Positions 35,501-47,243 of a DNA stretch of 64,000 bases are shown piece after piece. This DNA is from Anas platyrhynchos (taxonomy: Eukaryota > Chordata > Aves > Anseriformes > Anatidae), in NCBI RefSeq assembly GCF_047663525.1, contig NC_092621.1:9335001-9399000 (forward strand), written 5' to 3'. A program made the position numbers and the translations under genes. Every line of letters starts with the position of its first letter. Positions within the stretch are counted from its first letter, which is position 1. The notes beneath the pieces were generated by a model, which saw only the letters and a list, made by a program, of their open reading frames with translations, was not told the DNA's origin and did not search any database.

Positions 35501-38500
35501 TCAGCACTGTTTTCGAGTGCTCCGTGGTGCTCTGCTGCTGTCCCTTCCTCCCCACGAGCTCCCTGTCCCTGTCACCCTCCTCCCCATCCCCAGCTAAAGC
35601 TCACGCTGGGAGCAGCGCCCTGGGAGCCCACGTTTCCCTGCCTGGCCACCAGCCCAGCCCCTACCACCCCTCCTGCTGTGGGAAATTGAGCCAAGACCTT
35701 CCCAGGGGTCTCCCAGTGGGGGTATCCAGCAAGACCCCCACTGTATTTCTGCTCCCACAAAGCCCAGGCATGCTCCCCACCACCGTGCGCCCGCAGCCCC
35801 CAAACAGGTGTGACCTCCAAGCACCGGGACCTCTTCTCCACCATATATTAACCTCTAACCTTTTATCTGCGGGGCAGCGAGACACAAAAACACATTACAT
35901 CAAGCAGGGAGCAAAGGTCGGCTTTTAAGAGGAGACGAGAAATGAGTGAGGAGCTGATGTGCTGGCACGGCCCTCGGGCGCGTGGGGATGTGCTGGGTGT
36001 CCCGTGAGATTTGGGGATGCTCAGGCCGGAGAGGAGGTGGGTTTGGGGGATTTCTGCTGCTGGCGGGTGGGCTGGGTCCCAGGCAAAGCAGGGTATAGGA
36101 TCCAGGCACTGTGGGTGCAGAGGGGTGGCATGGGAGTGGCCTGCAGGCAAAGAGGGTCCCCCCAGACACCCCCAGCCCCAAGAAAGGTGCCATCTTCATC
36201 ACCTGCCACTCACCCTCCTCCTCCTCTTGCAGGGTGGGCACTGCAGTCCCCCCAGCCTCCTTTGGGGACCAGCCACTGGAGCAGCAGAGCACAACCCCAC
36301 AGGGCCACGCACAATCCCATACAGATACACGCTACCACAGACGGGGACGCACAGCCCCACGCAGGCATACACAATCCTGCACGAGCATGCACAACCCTTT
36401 ATGGGCTTGTGAAGGGATGCAAGGCACGGACTCCTGATGGCTCTTGAACAGGAGATGTCTCTTGCCCTTTCTCACTACTACATCTACTTTCCCTGTAGTC
36501 CCATGTGCCCGGATCTGTCACACAGTGGGTTAGAGACCCCCAGACACGTGCCTCGAGCCAGCCAGCAATTGGCCACTGCCCAAAGCTCATCCTGAACACT
36601 GCAGCCAATTTACTTTATCTCAGCCTCGCTCTAAGTTTTTGCTTCTACCGCTTGTTTCCCCATTATCTCTAATTCAGGGACGTGTGAAACCGCGCGGAGC
36701 CACCTGCGAATTCCTTTCCCACAGGCGTGCACAACCCCGCACAAGGGTGCGCACAACCCAACGCGAGCACATTCAGCCACCCCGGGGGGAAGGCACCCTG
36801 CACATCGCTGCAGGAGCACGCTCAGGCTGGCCAAGGCATACACGAGTGTGCACAACCCTGCATTGGTGCACACGCAACCTGCACGAGCGTGCCCCGAACC
36901 CATTTGCAAAAAGCTTACAAGCACACATCCCCACGTGGGCACGTACAATGTTGTATGGATGTGCCTGGCCTCATACAGGCATGTACAATCCCAAATGGAC
37001 ACACACAGCCCCAAATGGGCATGCACAGCCCCAAATGGGCACGCACAGCCCCAAATGGACACGCACAGCCCCAGATGGGTACACCTGCTCCCTATTAGCA
37101 TGCATAACCCCAAACGAGCACGCACAGCCCTGCATGGGCGCACACCCCAGGTGGGGACACAGAACCCGGGGGGGGCACACGGACCCCTGGAGGGCCACCC
37201 CATCCCAGACAGGGTCACCCCCCGCACGCCCGTGCCGTGCACCTCGAGCAGGGGGCAGTTGTGCAACACGAGCAGCGGCTCCTGCTTGCGGTGACCTATG
37301 AGCAAGGACCCTTTTAATCGTGTTTGTATTGATATAATTAGTAACTCATTTAACGCCATCGATGTAACTATATTCCTCTATAAACACAAGTATTAAACTG
37401 TCAAGCCCGGGGATCGATACCCCGCTGGTGCACGGCTCAGCTCTGCTCTACGGACCTCGGGGACCCCGTCTGCGGGGCTTGGCCCCCCAAAAAAACACGG
37501 CATCCCCAGTGCCAGCCCGGTGCAGCTACTTGGGGTGTCCTTGGCCCCAAACCAACACGGGTGCAGCTCTGGCCATACCCGGGCATCCTGCTCACTGCCA
37601 GCATCCCATCGCCATGGTGATGTCTTGATTCCTTAAGGGATGGGGATAACGGGGCTGGCCGGGCAGGTTAAAGGGCAGCGGGTCGAACACGGTTTATTAA
37701 CGGGATGTGAATAGACCTCGTGCCTCCCCCGCCGCCTTGCCACAATTAAATGACATCGTTAGCACACTTGCTAACCCCGGAGGTGCCTCTCCCGGCTCTG
37801 GGGGGCTTGCAGGGGTGGAGCCGGGGTCTCCAACCCCCCATGGCCCAGCTGATCCCAAAAGGAAGGGGTGCAAAGCCCCTCCAGGCTGCCCCGAGGAGCA
37901 CTTCCAAGGGAAGCGATCGCAGCGGGGACCCCCGCAGCCCCCGCTCGGCTGCCACCTCCCGCTGGCAGCCAGGGCTCAGATCAGCAACCAGGATTTAATC
38001 CACTTAATACGGGCTGCATCGATCCCGAACCCTGCTCGGCTCCCCCCTGCCTCGCGTCCCCCCCAACCCCGAGCCACTTAATATGCACCGCATTGATTAG
38101 CCGCCCTGCTAATTTTTCCATCCGGCTGCTGCTCACGCAGGGAGCCCAGGAGATGCAATTCCCCACATCCCCCCGGCCCCCAGCACACTGCAGGTGGCTG
38201 AGCACCAACGGGGTCCTTTGGGGACCTCGGGCTCTTTTGGGGACCTCGCACCCCTCTGGAGCATCACTGCACCTCCCAGCTGGGTGTCCCTGGTGCGTGG
38301 CCAGGTGCATGCACACCGAGTGCCCCCCGTGTCCCAGTGGGACTGGGGAGCCACCAGTGCCTCCATTTACCCACAGCCCTGCCACCACCCGGCCTGAATG
38401 CACCCCAAGAGCGAGCACAGGAGCTGGGGGCTCTGGGACCCCCCTCCTGGGGTCCCCCCCATCCTGTAGCTCGCTCCCCGCCGGGCACCAGCCACCCCTG

Positions 38501-41500
38501 ACCTTGCGCCGTTAATAAGTTAATGGTTATGGGACGGCTCTGCCCGGGTGCCGGCTGCATTTGCAAATGCTGCTGGCTGACGGGGGGGGCTCTGCCTCGA
38601 TCCCACAGCCCCCACAGGGACCACACTCCCCCCGGTGTCCCCATCCTCAGCATTAACCCCTTTGGCACAGCCAGACACCCCCACGCCGGATGTCCCCAGC
38701 CGGTTCCCCGCGCCCCCTCCCCAAAACCATTCTCCGTGCTTAATATTTAACGGGGCTTTATAGAGCAGCAGGTTTAATCAGCGCTGATAGCACGGCGGAT
38801 CCGGCAGGCCATTAAAACCCCCTCCCTGCCGCCGCCGGTCCCTGCCTGGGGAGCTGCCTGCTGCAAACATTAACCCGGCTCGGGGCAAGGTGAGGGACTG
38901 TTTGCTCGTGGCGCCGGCCTTGGGACGGCAGCCCCCGGCCCCGGGATGAAGGGGGGGCTTGTGGGGTTCACCCCCATGCAGCTGCACACCCCTGTGGGTG
39001 TCCCAGTGGGGCCAGATCCCACCTCCCCATGGCTGCATCCCCCCTCCCTGCTGCACCCTGCCCACCCCGCTGCTAGCACAGGGGCTCTGCTTCCCTCATT
39101 AACCCAATTAGTGGATTACCAGGGGCAGGAGCTGGAGAAGGGACAAACACCCCCAAAACCATCGCTGACATCCGATTACAGGGTGGCAGCTGGGGACAGA
39201 GCTGGGGGCAGCTGTGGGGTGGGGACCCCCAGAGGGGATGCACGGGGTCCTGCCAGCCCCAGCTCCTCTCCTCTCCCCACACTTGGTGCTGCTGGGGGGG
39301 GGGACACTGCTGTCCCCATCTCTCCATGCACTCGTCCCCAGCTCCCACACCAGCCTGGGCTGCTGTCGCTCCCCTCCCGCACGCAGCGCCTGTCTCCTCA
39401 CACCCTTGATTAGTTTTTACACCTCCTCCTCGGAGCCCCAGCACAGAGCCCCAGGGAGCTGCGGTCGGGGGGCTGGGGCTGCGGTGGCTGCTGAGGCTCC
39501 TGGCACCCCCAGACAGCAGTGGGGATGGGGCTGGGACCCCCTGGGCACCTCGGGCTGGGGCGAGGGTTTTGGAGGGGGTCAGCCCCAAACCCTGCCCAAA
39601 ACACCCGTGGGTCCATATGGCTCCATACATGCACACACATGGGGTCTCGCAGGGGTCTGTGCACACGTGGGTGCTCGTGTGGGTCCACAAACACACGGGC
39701 TCACAAGCACACACCCACAGGGACATTTATATATCCACACACCCACATCCACACCCATAACACCCCCGTGGGCACCCCGGGAGCCCCGCTGCTCACTCTG
39801 GGCTGCTGCTCACCGGGGATTACCGCCCTGACCCTCAGAGCTTCAGCCCCGCTCCCCCCCCGCAGCCCCCTCGCCGCAGGTGGTCCCGACCCCGGGACGA
39901 GCCCTGCCCGCAGCTCTGTGGTTGAGAAATCTGCCGGCAGCCGCGGCCAGGAACAAACACGGCGCCCGTCCCGCTGCGGTGTAACCAGAGACCCTCTAAT
40001 TCAGCCCCGGGAGCCCTGCGGTTGTTGTTGCTGCACCTGGGTGGAAGATGCGCCGGGAGGAGGAGGAGGAGGAATGGGGCAGGGCGACCACCTCCTTCCT
40101 CCCCACGGGGATCCCCCGCAAGCTGCATCCGTGGGGACAAACCCGATGGAGAAAGCAACAAGGAGAGAGAAGGAGGGCGAGCAACGCCAGGCTCTTGCCA
40201 GCCACCTCCAAGGCAAACGTGTGCCCCAAAATGCACACAGATCAGGGCAGAGGTCCTGCTGGCCCCCCAAATTCATCCCCCAGGGAATGTCCCCACGTAT
40301 TTCCCCTGGGCGACACGCAGTTTGCCTTTTAACCTCCACCAACCCCTCGTCTGTCCCTTCCTCCCTGCCCCGAGCAGGGAACCTGTTCTCCAGGCTGGGC
40401 CAGACACAGCCCTGCAGCCTGGGGAGGGACCAGGGGACATGTCCCCCCAGCCAAGAAGGTGACAGGGGTAGGACAGAAGTGACAGCCACCCTGCAGCCCC
40501 TGGGGCAAGCTGGCAATGCAGCCTGCCCCAAACTGCCACCCTTATGGGGCAGCACCACAAAAACGTCCATTCTCCCAGTCCCATCCCATATAAACCATCC
40601 AGCAGCAATCGGTCCCTTGGTCCCTATGCACCTGGGGGCACCAGGGACATGTCCCCTGTCCCCTGGCTGGCTGGGACAAGCCCCCAGCTGGGAAATCTAC
40701 GCACAGGGCACAGGGAGGAAGCAAGCGAGCAGCCAGCTTCATCCCAGGAGCCTGGTCAGGATTTATCCCCCCACCCCGAAGCCCTCTTCGATCTGTCCCC
40801 TCGCATTTACACCGCGATTTGCTCCCGGCAGCAGCCGGCTTCGCTCCTGCCCTGACCAGGGGCAGGGTGTGGGACCAAAGGAGAAGAAATGCCTGGGATG
40901 CCTTCTCTCTGCAAAGCCTCCCCGGCCCCGGGAGCGAGGGAGGAGCTGCGTCCCACCTCCTGCCTGACCCCGGGAACCGGACAGTCAGCCTTTTTCTGCG
41001 CAGCGGGCTGTAACGTTACACTTCCCCGCCAGATATACTCAGCCTATGCAGCGCACCCACCCCGGAGGTGGCTGGGCTCCCCAGCACCACGGCTCTGAGG
41101 TGCTGGGGTCCCGGGGAATTGGGGACCTCGCTGTGCCGTGCGATGTCCGGGCACAAAGTCTGGTCCCCGTCCCCTCCTGCTGGGGGTGAGCACTGCGGGA
41201 AGAGTCCCCCCGTCCCTGCGCACCCCGCAGTATCGGGTGGATGTGGGGACGTCCTGCTGTCCCCTGAGCAGTGCCAGCCTAAAAAGCCCTGCAGCAGACA
41301 CACGGGGACATCTCTGCCCGCTCCGTCCCTTCGCTGCACCCTCCCTGCTGTGAGCATCACCGCTCTGCTCACCACAACCCCAAGGAGCACACCGGGAGCG
41401 CAAACCCGAGCGGTGCTGTGCGACCTGTGCTCACACCCCTGCACCCGCGGCGTGCACACCAGGGCTTGCACAACCCAGCAGGGAGGTGTCCATGCGAGGG

Positions 41501-42684
41501 GGCATGGTATTAAATACAGAGGCCTTTTCTCTGCCCTATATACGAACCCCACAGGCCCTGTGATCCCTGAGATGTCTGCGCCACGAGGGTCTCCCCTGCG
41601 CCCACTGAGAGCAAAGGGATGGGGTCAAGGTGCCAGCCCATATGAGAATTATCAGAAGCCCAAATAAGACGAATCAGAGAATGCATCCTGCAGCCACAAC
41701 ACATCCCAGCCCTCACAGAAACACAGGGGGAGCTCAGCTCCTGGCGTGACCGTGCACCAGGACCCTTGTCACATCCCCTTGGCAGCAAAACACGAGGGGA
41801 AAGCCAAATCCTGTCTCGAAACCAAGGCTGTCCCCGGGGGTGCTGCTCCACCTGCCCCCTCTGCCCCCTCCATCTCTGCCTGGGGACCATGAAAAGCCTC
41901 CAGGGACAGGGGACACCCCGTTTTACCATGGGGAATAGAGCTTGCCATGGGTCAGGGTGGGCATGGGGTGGTGCCTGGATGCCGGGCACCCCGTTGTACC
42001 CCAGGGCATCCTCCCAGCCCCACGGGGCCGGAGGCGAGTGCAAAGGGGACGGGGGGGCAGGTGGGGGGACAGGGACAGGGTGCGACAGGGTTTAGGGTGG
42101 GGGGAGATGGAGAGCACAAGAGGATGCCTGTTGTGGGGGGGATGAAGGACAGGGGCAGTGCAGAGAATTTGGGGTGGGATGGGGGTGCTGGGGCGCACGG
42201 GCTGCCTGGGATGCAGTTTGGGGGCAGTGGAAGGGGGATTTGGGGGGGTGTCCTGTTTCGGGCGGCACGGAGATGATGTCTGGGGGAATGAGGGGGGTGT
42301 GGGGGATGTCTCCTCGGGGCAGGACTGGGATGGGGGTAGGGGGCAGCGGGGACGCCAGGTTAGGGGGGCGCGGCGCCGGGCGCTGCTTACCTGCTTGAAC
42401 TGCTCCTCGTAGGTCCACTCGTGATGCGGGGCGGGCGGCGGGTCCCGGGGCTCCCCTTCCTCCTCCTCCTCTTCCTCCTCCTCCTCTTTCTCCTCCTCCT
42501 CCTCCTCCTTCTGCCCGGTGGCGGGGGGCGGCGGAGCGGGGCCGGGGGCCGGGCGGCGGCGGGGGGCGGCGGGGGGCGGCGGAGCGGGGCCGGGGGCCGG
42601 AGCGGGCTCGGCCGGGGGTCGTCGGGCCGGGCCGTCGGGGCTGCGGGCCAGGCGGGCCGCCTGCTGCCGCTGCAGGCTCTCCAT
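30090..42684 (-). CDS. ARID3C: AT-rich interactive domain protein 3C
   Basis: Seven coding exons, minus strand: 42391-42684, 34588-34660, 31873-32056, 31484-31728, 30969-31238, 30741-30830 and 30090-30232, all GT-AG and in phase. They give 432 residues (human 412). Residues 1-98: MESLQRQQAARLA start, Pro/Ala-rich stretch, a 20-residue Glu tract and EWTYEEQFKQ. Residues about 99-205: extended ARID DNA-binding domain (LYELDEDPKRKEFLDDL, IMAKQVLDLYTLYRLV, GGLVEVI, SAAFTLRTQYMKYLYPYE). Residues about 305-390: REKLES region (LREKLETGEPPEKK, then GISSINMSIEINGVVYTG). The C-terminal tail is Pro-rich. ARID3 proteins bind AT-rich (matrix-attachment type) DNA as multimers and regulate transcription. 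The first codon of the longer open frame is GTG; the ATG at 42684 fits the family start. Introns 1 (7.7 kb) and 2 (2.5 kb) hold many AT-rich islands. Confidence 0.96.
32536..32579 (+). repeat. Poly(T) of 32 bases followed by (GT)n in ARID3C intron 2
   Basis: A T32 run continues directly into GTGTGTGTGTGT. On the gene strand this is (AC)n then poly(A). Confidence 0.9.
32820..33960. other. Homeodomain-type TAAT site cluster in ARID3C intron 2
   Basis: TTAATTAG, CAATTAAT, CAATTAG, GATTAATG, TTAATTAGC, CATTAATC, TAATTAAT and TTTTAATTG words occur at about 32833, 32981, 33000, 33364, 33394, 33798, 33857, 33884 and 33922, in otherwise GC-rich DNA. A and T are concentrated in short islands around these words, the usual look of a conserved non-coding element. 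Conservation itself cannot be tested here. Confidence 0.4.
34100..34350 (+). repeat. Degenerate ~18-20-bp minisatellite (GGCATCGCTAA-type)
   Basis: Repeated words GGCAT.GCTAA.GGG, GGCATTGTTAATT, GGCATCGCTGTAA and GGCATGGCTAATGGG across about 12 decayed units in ARID3C intron 2. Confidence 0.65.
34990..35260. other. AT-rich island in ARID3C intron 1
   Basis: About 270 bases of complex, non-repetitive AT-rich sequence between GC-rich flanks. It is full of AAA/TTT-containing words (GAATTTAAAGCC, AACAATTGTG, GTTAAAAACC) and lacks repeat structure or a long frame on the gene strand. It is a candidate conserved non-coding element. Confidence 0.35.
35280..35460 (+). repeat. GGGGATGTGAGGACA-type minisatellite in ARID3C intron 1
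   Basis: Variable units of GGGGATGTG, AGGACA and AGGGACATG repeated about a dozen times, purine-rich on the plus strand. Confidence 0.8.
36720..37150 (+). repeat. CCCCAAATGGGCACGCACAG-type tandem repeat in ARID3C intron 1
   Basis: A core of about six nearly identical 18-bp units (CCCAAATGGGCACGCACAG-like) runs at 36985-37080, within a longer CA-rich degenerate stretch. Multiples of three keep frames open, but no splice or coding evidence exists. Confidence 0.8.
37300..42390. other. Rest of ARID3C intron 1
   Basis: GC-rich sequence with small AT-rich islands (about 37310-37420, 37690-37760, 38080-38140 and 38740-38790). A 482-codon frame (39519-40967, plus) has no recognisable domain and is read as chance. 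No other gene is seen. Confidence 0.5.
42434..42512 (-). repeat. (GAG/GAA)n tract coding the ARID3C poly-glutamate
   Basis: A coding microsatellite in ARID3C exon 1 that encodes about 20 acidic residues, broken once by Lys. Human ARID3C has an acidic stretch at the same place. Confidence 0.85.
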
Positions 42685-43420
42685 CACCGCCGCCAGCCGC
42701 AGCCCCCCCGGCGGCCCGGACCCCCGCGGTGGGGCGGCCGGCTGCGGGCACAGGGCACGGCCTCAGAGGACGAGGAGGAGGAGGAGGAGGAAGAGGAGGA
42801 GGAGGAGGGAAGGGAGGAAGCACCCCCACCCTCCCTCTCTCTCTCCCCCCCCCCCACCCCTCCACCAGCCACCCCGGGGGCCGTGCACCAAAAGTTGAAG
42901 GAGCCGGCGCTGCGCGGTTTGGGGAGGGGGTGAATGCACCGGGACCCCTCCCCGCACCCCCCCACCCCCCTTTTGGGGGTCCCTCCCGAGACGGCTCCGT
43001 GCGGGGACCCCCGCCCCGCTCCCACCCGCGACCGCGTCTTCCCAGGACCCCCACACACAACCCCAATCCCACCCCCAGCCCCCCTTTTTCCCCCCTTTCC
43101 CCCCCCCCAAGGGGCACCGCGTCCTACCGCTGGAGAGCGAGGGGGGGACCCCCTTTCCCCACCGGGACCCCCCAAATCCCAGCGACCCCATCCCGTCCCC
43201 AGCGGGACCCCCTTGCTCCCGGGGCCCCTGCGGTCCGTCCCGTCTCGGGGTGGCCCTCACCGGGGCGGCTTTGGCCACCAGGCTGGGGGTCCCCACCATG
43301 CCGCCGGCTCCCAGGGCTCCCCCCGCCGTCCCGGGGGCACGGCCGCTGCTCCGCCCGGCCCCGGCCCGCCGCTCACATGGCGCCGCGCCCGCCGATATTT
43401 CTTTTATTCCGCAGCAGATG
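42685..43420 (-). promoter_or_regulatory. ARID3C: CpG-rich promoter region of ARID3C
   Basis: A CpG-dense region starts in coding exon 1 and extends upstream to about 43400, ending at the poly(T) tract. A GAG-rich tract lies at 42770-42815 (plus). No TATA box is obvious. Whether an upstream non-coding exon exists cannot be told. Confidence 0.45.
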
Positions 43421-43437
43421 AGAGAAGGTGGGAGGGA

Positions 43438-43518
43438 TTTTTTTTTTTTTTCTTCCCCTTCTTTTCTTTCTTTCTCTCTTTCTTCCTTTTTTTTTTTTTT
43501 TTTTTTTTTTTTCTTTGC
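43438..43518 (+). repeat. Pyrimidine-rich poly(T)/(TTC)n tract upstream of ARID3C
   Basis: Eighty bases of almost pure T with C interruptions. It produces open lysine-rich shadow frames on the minus strand. Confidence 0.9.
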
Positions 43519-43619
43519 AACAAGTGGCAGGCGGGCAGCAACACCCCCTCCCCGCTCCCATTTGCTAGCGCACGGCGAAGGGAGGCATCCGGGGAGGGCC
43601 CCGGGGTCTGGAGGGTTGA

Positions 43620-44330
43620 AGGGGGGGGGAGCTGTGTGTGCACGAGTGGGTGTGCACGCGTGGGGGTGCCTGCACGCCTGGGTGGGCGCTGGGAGCGCGG
43701 GGTGCAAGTTGCACGCGTGTGGCTGCGTGTGCAGGGGGACTGCGCTTGCACGCACATGTGTGGTGCTCGTGGGGGGTATGTGTGCTCCGTGGGTGCACGC
43801 AGGGTGTGAGCACATGTGTGCTTGTGCACAGCGAGGGAGGCGAGCACCTTGCATGGGTGTGTGTGCATGCAACGGGTGTGTAAATGTATTGCAACAGGGG
43901 GGTTGAGTGCATGCAACGTGTGTGTGTGCATGCAATGGGTGTGTGTGCATGCACTGGGGGTGTGTGTGCATGCAATGGGTGTGCACTGCACGTGTGCATG
44001 CACACACATCGTGTTTACAGCACACATTTATCCTGGGGAGCACAGTCCGTGCACACGTCGTGCATTCACTTGCACACACACACGCACACATGCAGCTCTG
44101 TGCATGGCTGGAGGGGCTGGGTGTGTGGGTGTGTGCCCGTTTGCACACTGATGGGGTCAGAAATAAGGGTTTACGTGCGCCTGCCGGGGCTGGGCGTGTG
44201 CGTTTTGTGTGCTTACCTGTAGGTGTGTGCGGACGGGGCTGGGTGTGGGTGCACTGTGTGCACAGGCAGGTGTGTGCACGCGTGTGTGGATCAGACGGGG
44301 TGTGTGCACCCGCAGTGCCTGTCCCTGGGT
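43620..44330 (+). repeat. GTGTGTGCATGCAATGG-type minisatellite
   Basis: About 700 bases of degenerate GTGTGTGCATGCA units (clearest at 43850-43985), containing many palindromic TGCATGCA words. Intergenic between ARID3C and SIGMAR1. Confidence 0.85.
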
Positions 44331-44339
44331 GGGTACAAA

Positions 44340-46690
44340 GGGGAGGGTGAAGCAAGCAGCAAGGACGGAGCCCTGGCCTCTGTGCAAGCCCTGCCTGCGG
44401 GCTGGGGCCAGGATCACAGAGGGGTCCCAATGAGGGGGGCTGCGTGCATCCCCCAGCCCTGCAGGAACAGTATTTTTGGCACAAACCTGCCCCCCCTTAC
44501 ACACACACGTGCACCTGTATACGCAGCATCCAGCCGGGGGCTGATCCTGGTCCTGAGGCCCTTGTGCTGGTGGGTAAACTGAGGCACAGGGGGGGCATCG
44601 AGCAAATCTCCACAGCACCGCGATGTCCTGGGTGGGCCAGGGCTGTGACAGAGCAGCCAGGGAAAGCTTCAAGCTTCCGACTGAGCTGAATGTTGGTGGC
44701 ACAGGGTGACAGGAGCTCTGTCCCCTCCGGAGCCACCTGCCCACCACGCAAGCCACCCTGGATGCAGCCACATTTTGCTCTCGGGCTCCGCAGGCTGCTC
44801 CAAGCCTCCGTCCCCTTCCCTGCTTCCCTTTGCAAGGAAAAGCCAACGCTTTGGGTGCCCACCCGGCTCCGTGCACCGCTGGGGCTCGCACAGCACAGTG
44901 CTGTGGTGGCTCTGCTGGAAACCAGCCCCTTCCTGCAGGAGCGGGGCAGCACCCGACCCCGCAGGGCCCCCGGGCGCTGTTTATCTTTGCGCAGGAGATA
45001 AAGCAGCTGTCGGCCATCCCGTGCCGGGGCTGGACAGCTGGAGCTCGCCCCAACCCATCCTCTCCTGCCGTGGCAGCGACCTCCCAGCACTTGCCAGCCC
45101 CCCCAGGCTTCAGTTTATGGGCCGATGCTCCTGCACAAGCTGCCTCTGGGAGCTACGCCCCAGTCTCCTGTTTGGGGGAGATAATGGGACCACAGGGCCA
45201 GCAGCCCCACGGGGCTCACTCCTCAGGTCCCCGTGGATCAGGGCTGCACCCAAGGGTGGTGGGTTGCACCCATCCCGTCTGCATAAGGAGCCAGGGGTCT
45301 GTGGGGTGCAGCATCCCCCATCACCCCAGGTGAGGCCACCACGGGGACCTGACCCGGTTGTCCCTGTCAGGGCTGTGTCCCCAAAACCCTCCTGCTCAGC
45401 CTCGTTGTGCCGCTCCTAGGTGGAGAGAAAGAGAAATCCCCCAGACAAACGGGTATCGACGGGCGCGGTGGAGGCGGCGCGGATAGATACTGTAGGTATA
45501 GACGGGCACGGCAGACAGCAGAGCAGATTGAGAGATACTCGGAGCAGAGAGATACCGCAGGAGGAATCGGGAGATAGATCCTGCGGGCTGATCAATACCC
45601 GCTGCGTGCGGAGGGACAGCAAGATAGAGCGGGCTGCGGGGGGACGGTGTTGGGTGGGCAGCGAAGTGCATTTGTCCTGGCCGTGGCTCCGGGGAGATGC
45701 TGCTCCAGCTGGAGCTGGACCTGTGTGGCCGAGTCTCCTTGTCCATCTCTGGCCACCCTTGGTGCCCTGGAGTCCCACCTGGGTGCCAGAAGGTGCAGAT
45801 CCCCCTCGTGTGCTGGTCACATCCTCTGGCCCCATGGGGATGTCCAGGCCACCCGTGGGCATCTCAGGGGCCACTGGATGCCTGCAGCGGGGACTGACCA
45901 CGAGCCCTGGCCCTGGGACAGGATCTGTGCTGGAGCTGGGTGTCAGTGGGTGAACGCCCACCCCACGCCGTGCCTCAGTTTCCCCATGTGAACCAAATCA
46001 GGGCAGGCTGCGGGGAGCTGGGTCAGGCTGGCGTGGACAGGTCCTGATGGGGACATGTGGGGATGAGGAAGCAGACCCAGCAGGAGCCTGTGGAACACAG
46101 CATGGCCAGCACCCATCTCTCTCCTGATGGTCACTGGGGACATCCAGCTGCTCGGTGACAGGCTGCCCTGAAGGAAAGGGGCTGCTTTTGGTGCCCTGGC
46201 ACTCCTGGCACCGTCCCAACTCCGCACTGGGATGGGGACAACCCCTCCTGCTGCAGCAGAGCTGCTGGCTCCCAGCCCAGCCCCATACCCGTGCCGCTTG
46301 CCCAAGCCCCCCGAGCTGCCCACTTCTTCTTCCAGGCACATCCAGGGGGGACGAGGGCACCCCCAGAGCAGCCCCAGGCCCCCCGAGCTGAGGAGGGAAC
46401 CCCCGCCCGCGATGGAGTTATTGACACGGGCGCTACGGAAAACACTGCTGAGATTGTTCACACTAATGTTATTTAGCAGCAATATTTCCGTAATAAAAGA
46501 AATCAATGGGCAAGAGAAAAGACCTGTCCAGAGCTTTGATTTTCTCATTTTAATGGCATACTTATTTACTCCCACCAGCGTGCCCATCGGATTTTCATTA
46601 CGCGGCCTTCGCTGTAAGTGGAGCGGTATTGATACGAGCTGCTGAGTTAGCGCCTTCCCGTGCGGGCCGGCGCAGGATCACTCAAGCTCC
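44340..46690. other. Intergenic DNA between ARID3C and SIGMAR1 with two candidate regulatory islands
   Basis: No gene is recognised. 45420-45650 is a G/A-rich stretch with many GATA words. 46400-46640 is a complex AT-rich island (homeobox-like and Tcf/Lef-like words, e.g. CTTTGAT near 46534). Both lack repeat structure and differ from their GC-rich surroundings. Confidence 0.4.
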
Positions 46691-46699
46691 CCGACAGGC

Positions 46700-47115
46700 C
46701 CGTAGGAACCCTGGCACACACACACACCCCTGTGCACGCACACACACCTCAACACACCCCTGTGCACGCACAGACACACACATATAGGCTCCCTGACTGT
46801 GCATGCGTGCACCCTACAGAGGCACGCACAGCGCTCTCCTGTGTGCACACACGCACAGATTTGTGCAAACGTGCCCAAGGTGTGTGCACACGCTTGTTCC
46901 CACCATATGGATTGGTGCACAATTGCTCTCTGTATATCCCAGTGTGTGCACACCCATCCTGGCCATACCCCCCTGCAAACATTTAGCTACCCATACACCC
47001 ACACCTGTGCACGCCCAACCCATGCACACCCACGTGCTTGCACCTGTGCACCCACCGAGTACCTGCTGTGCCTGCACACCCATGCACGTTATCCTGCTCC
47101 CCACACACTCACCCC
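46700..47115 (+). repeat. CA-rich ACACACACCCCTGTGCACGC-type minisatellite
   Basis: Degenerate repeats of ACACACACC, TGTGCACGC and CCCATGCACACC, the complementary style of the repeat at 43620-44330. Just beyond the SIGMAR1 3' end. Confidence 0.8.
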
Positions 47116-47237
47116 TGTCCCGCTGTGCCCCTTTGGGGACACCCAGCTGTCCCCAGAGGCATCCAGACCCTGCCCCACACCCCGTGGCGGGGGCTCAGCA
47201 CGCTCCAGAGACTTCCCGGGCAGGTGGGATGAAGACG

Positions 47238-47243
47238 TTTATT
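47238..47243 (-). terminator. SIGMAR1: SIGMAR1 poly(A) signal
   Basis: AATAAA on the minus strand, about 0.93 kb after the SIGMAR1 stop codon, within an AT-rich pocket. Confidence 0.55.

Noticed and set aside
39519-40967. 482-codon open frame on plus strand
   Set aside because: Lies wholly inside ARID3C intron 1, low complexity, no family resemblance and overlaps several other open frames.
42763-44484. 573-codon open frame on minus strand
   Set aside because: Produced by the GT-rich minisatellite and the poly(T) tract (His/Thr/Cys and Lys runs); not a protein.
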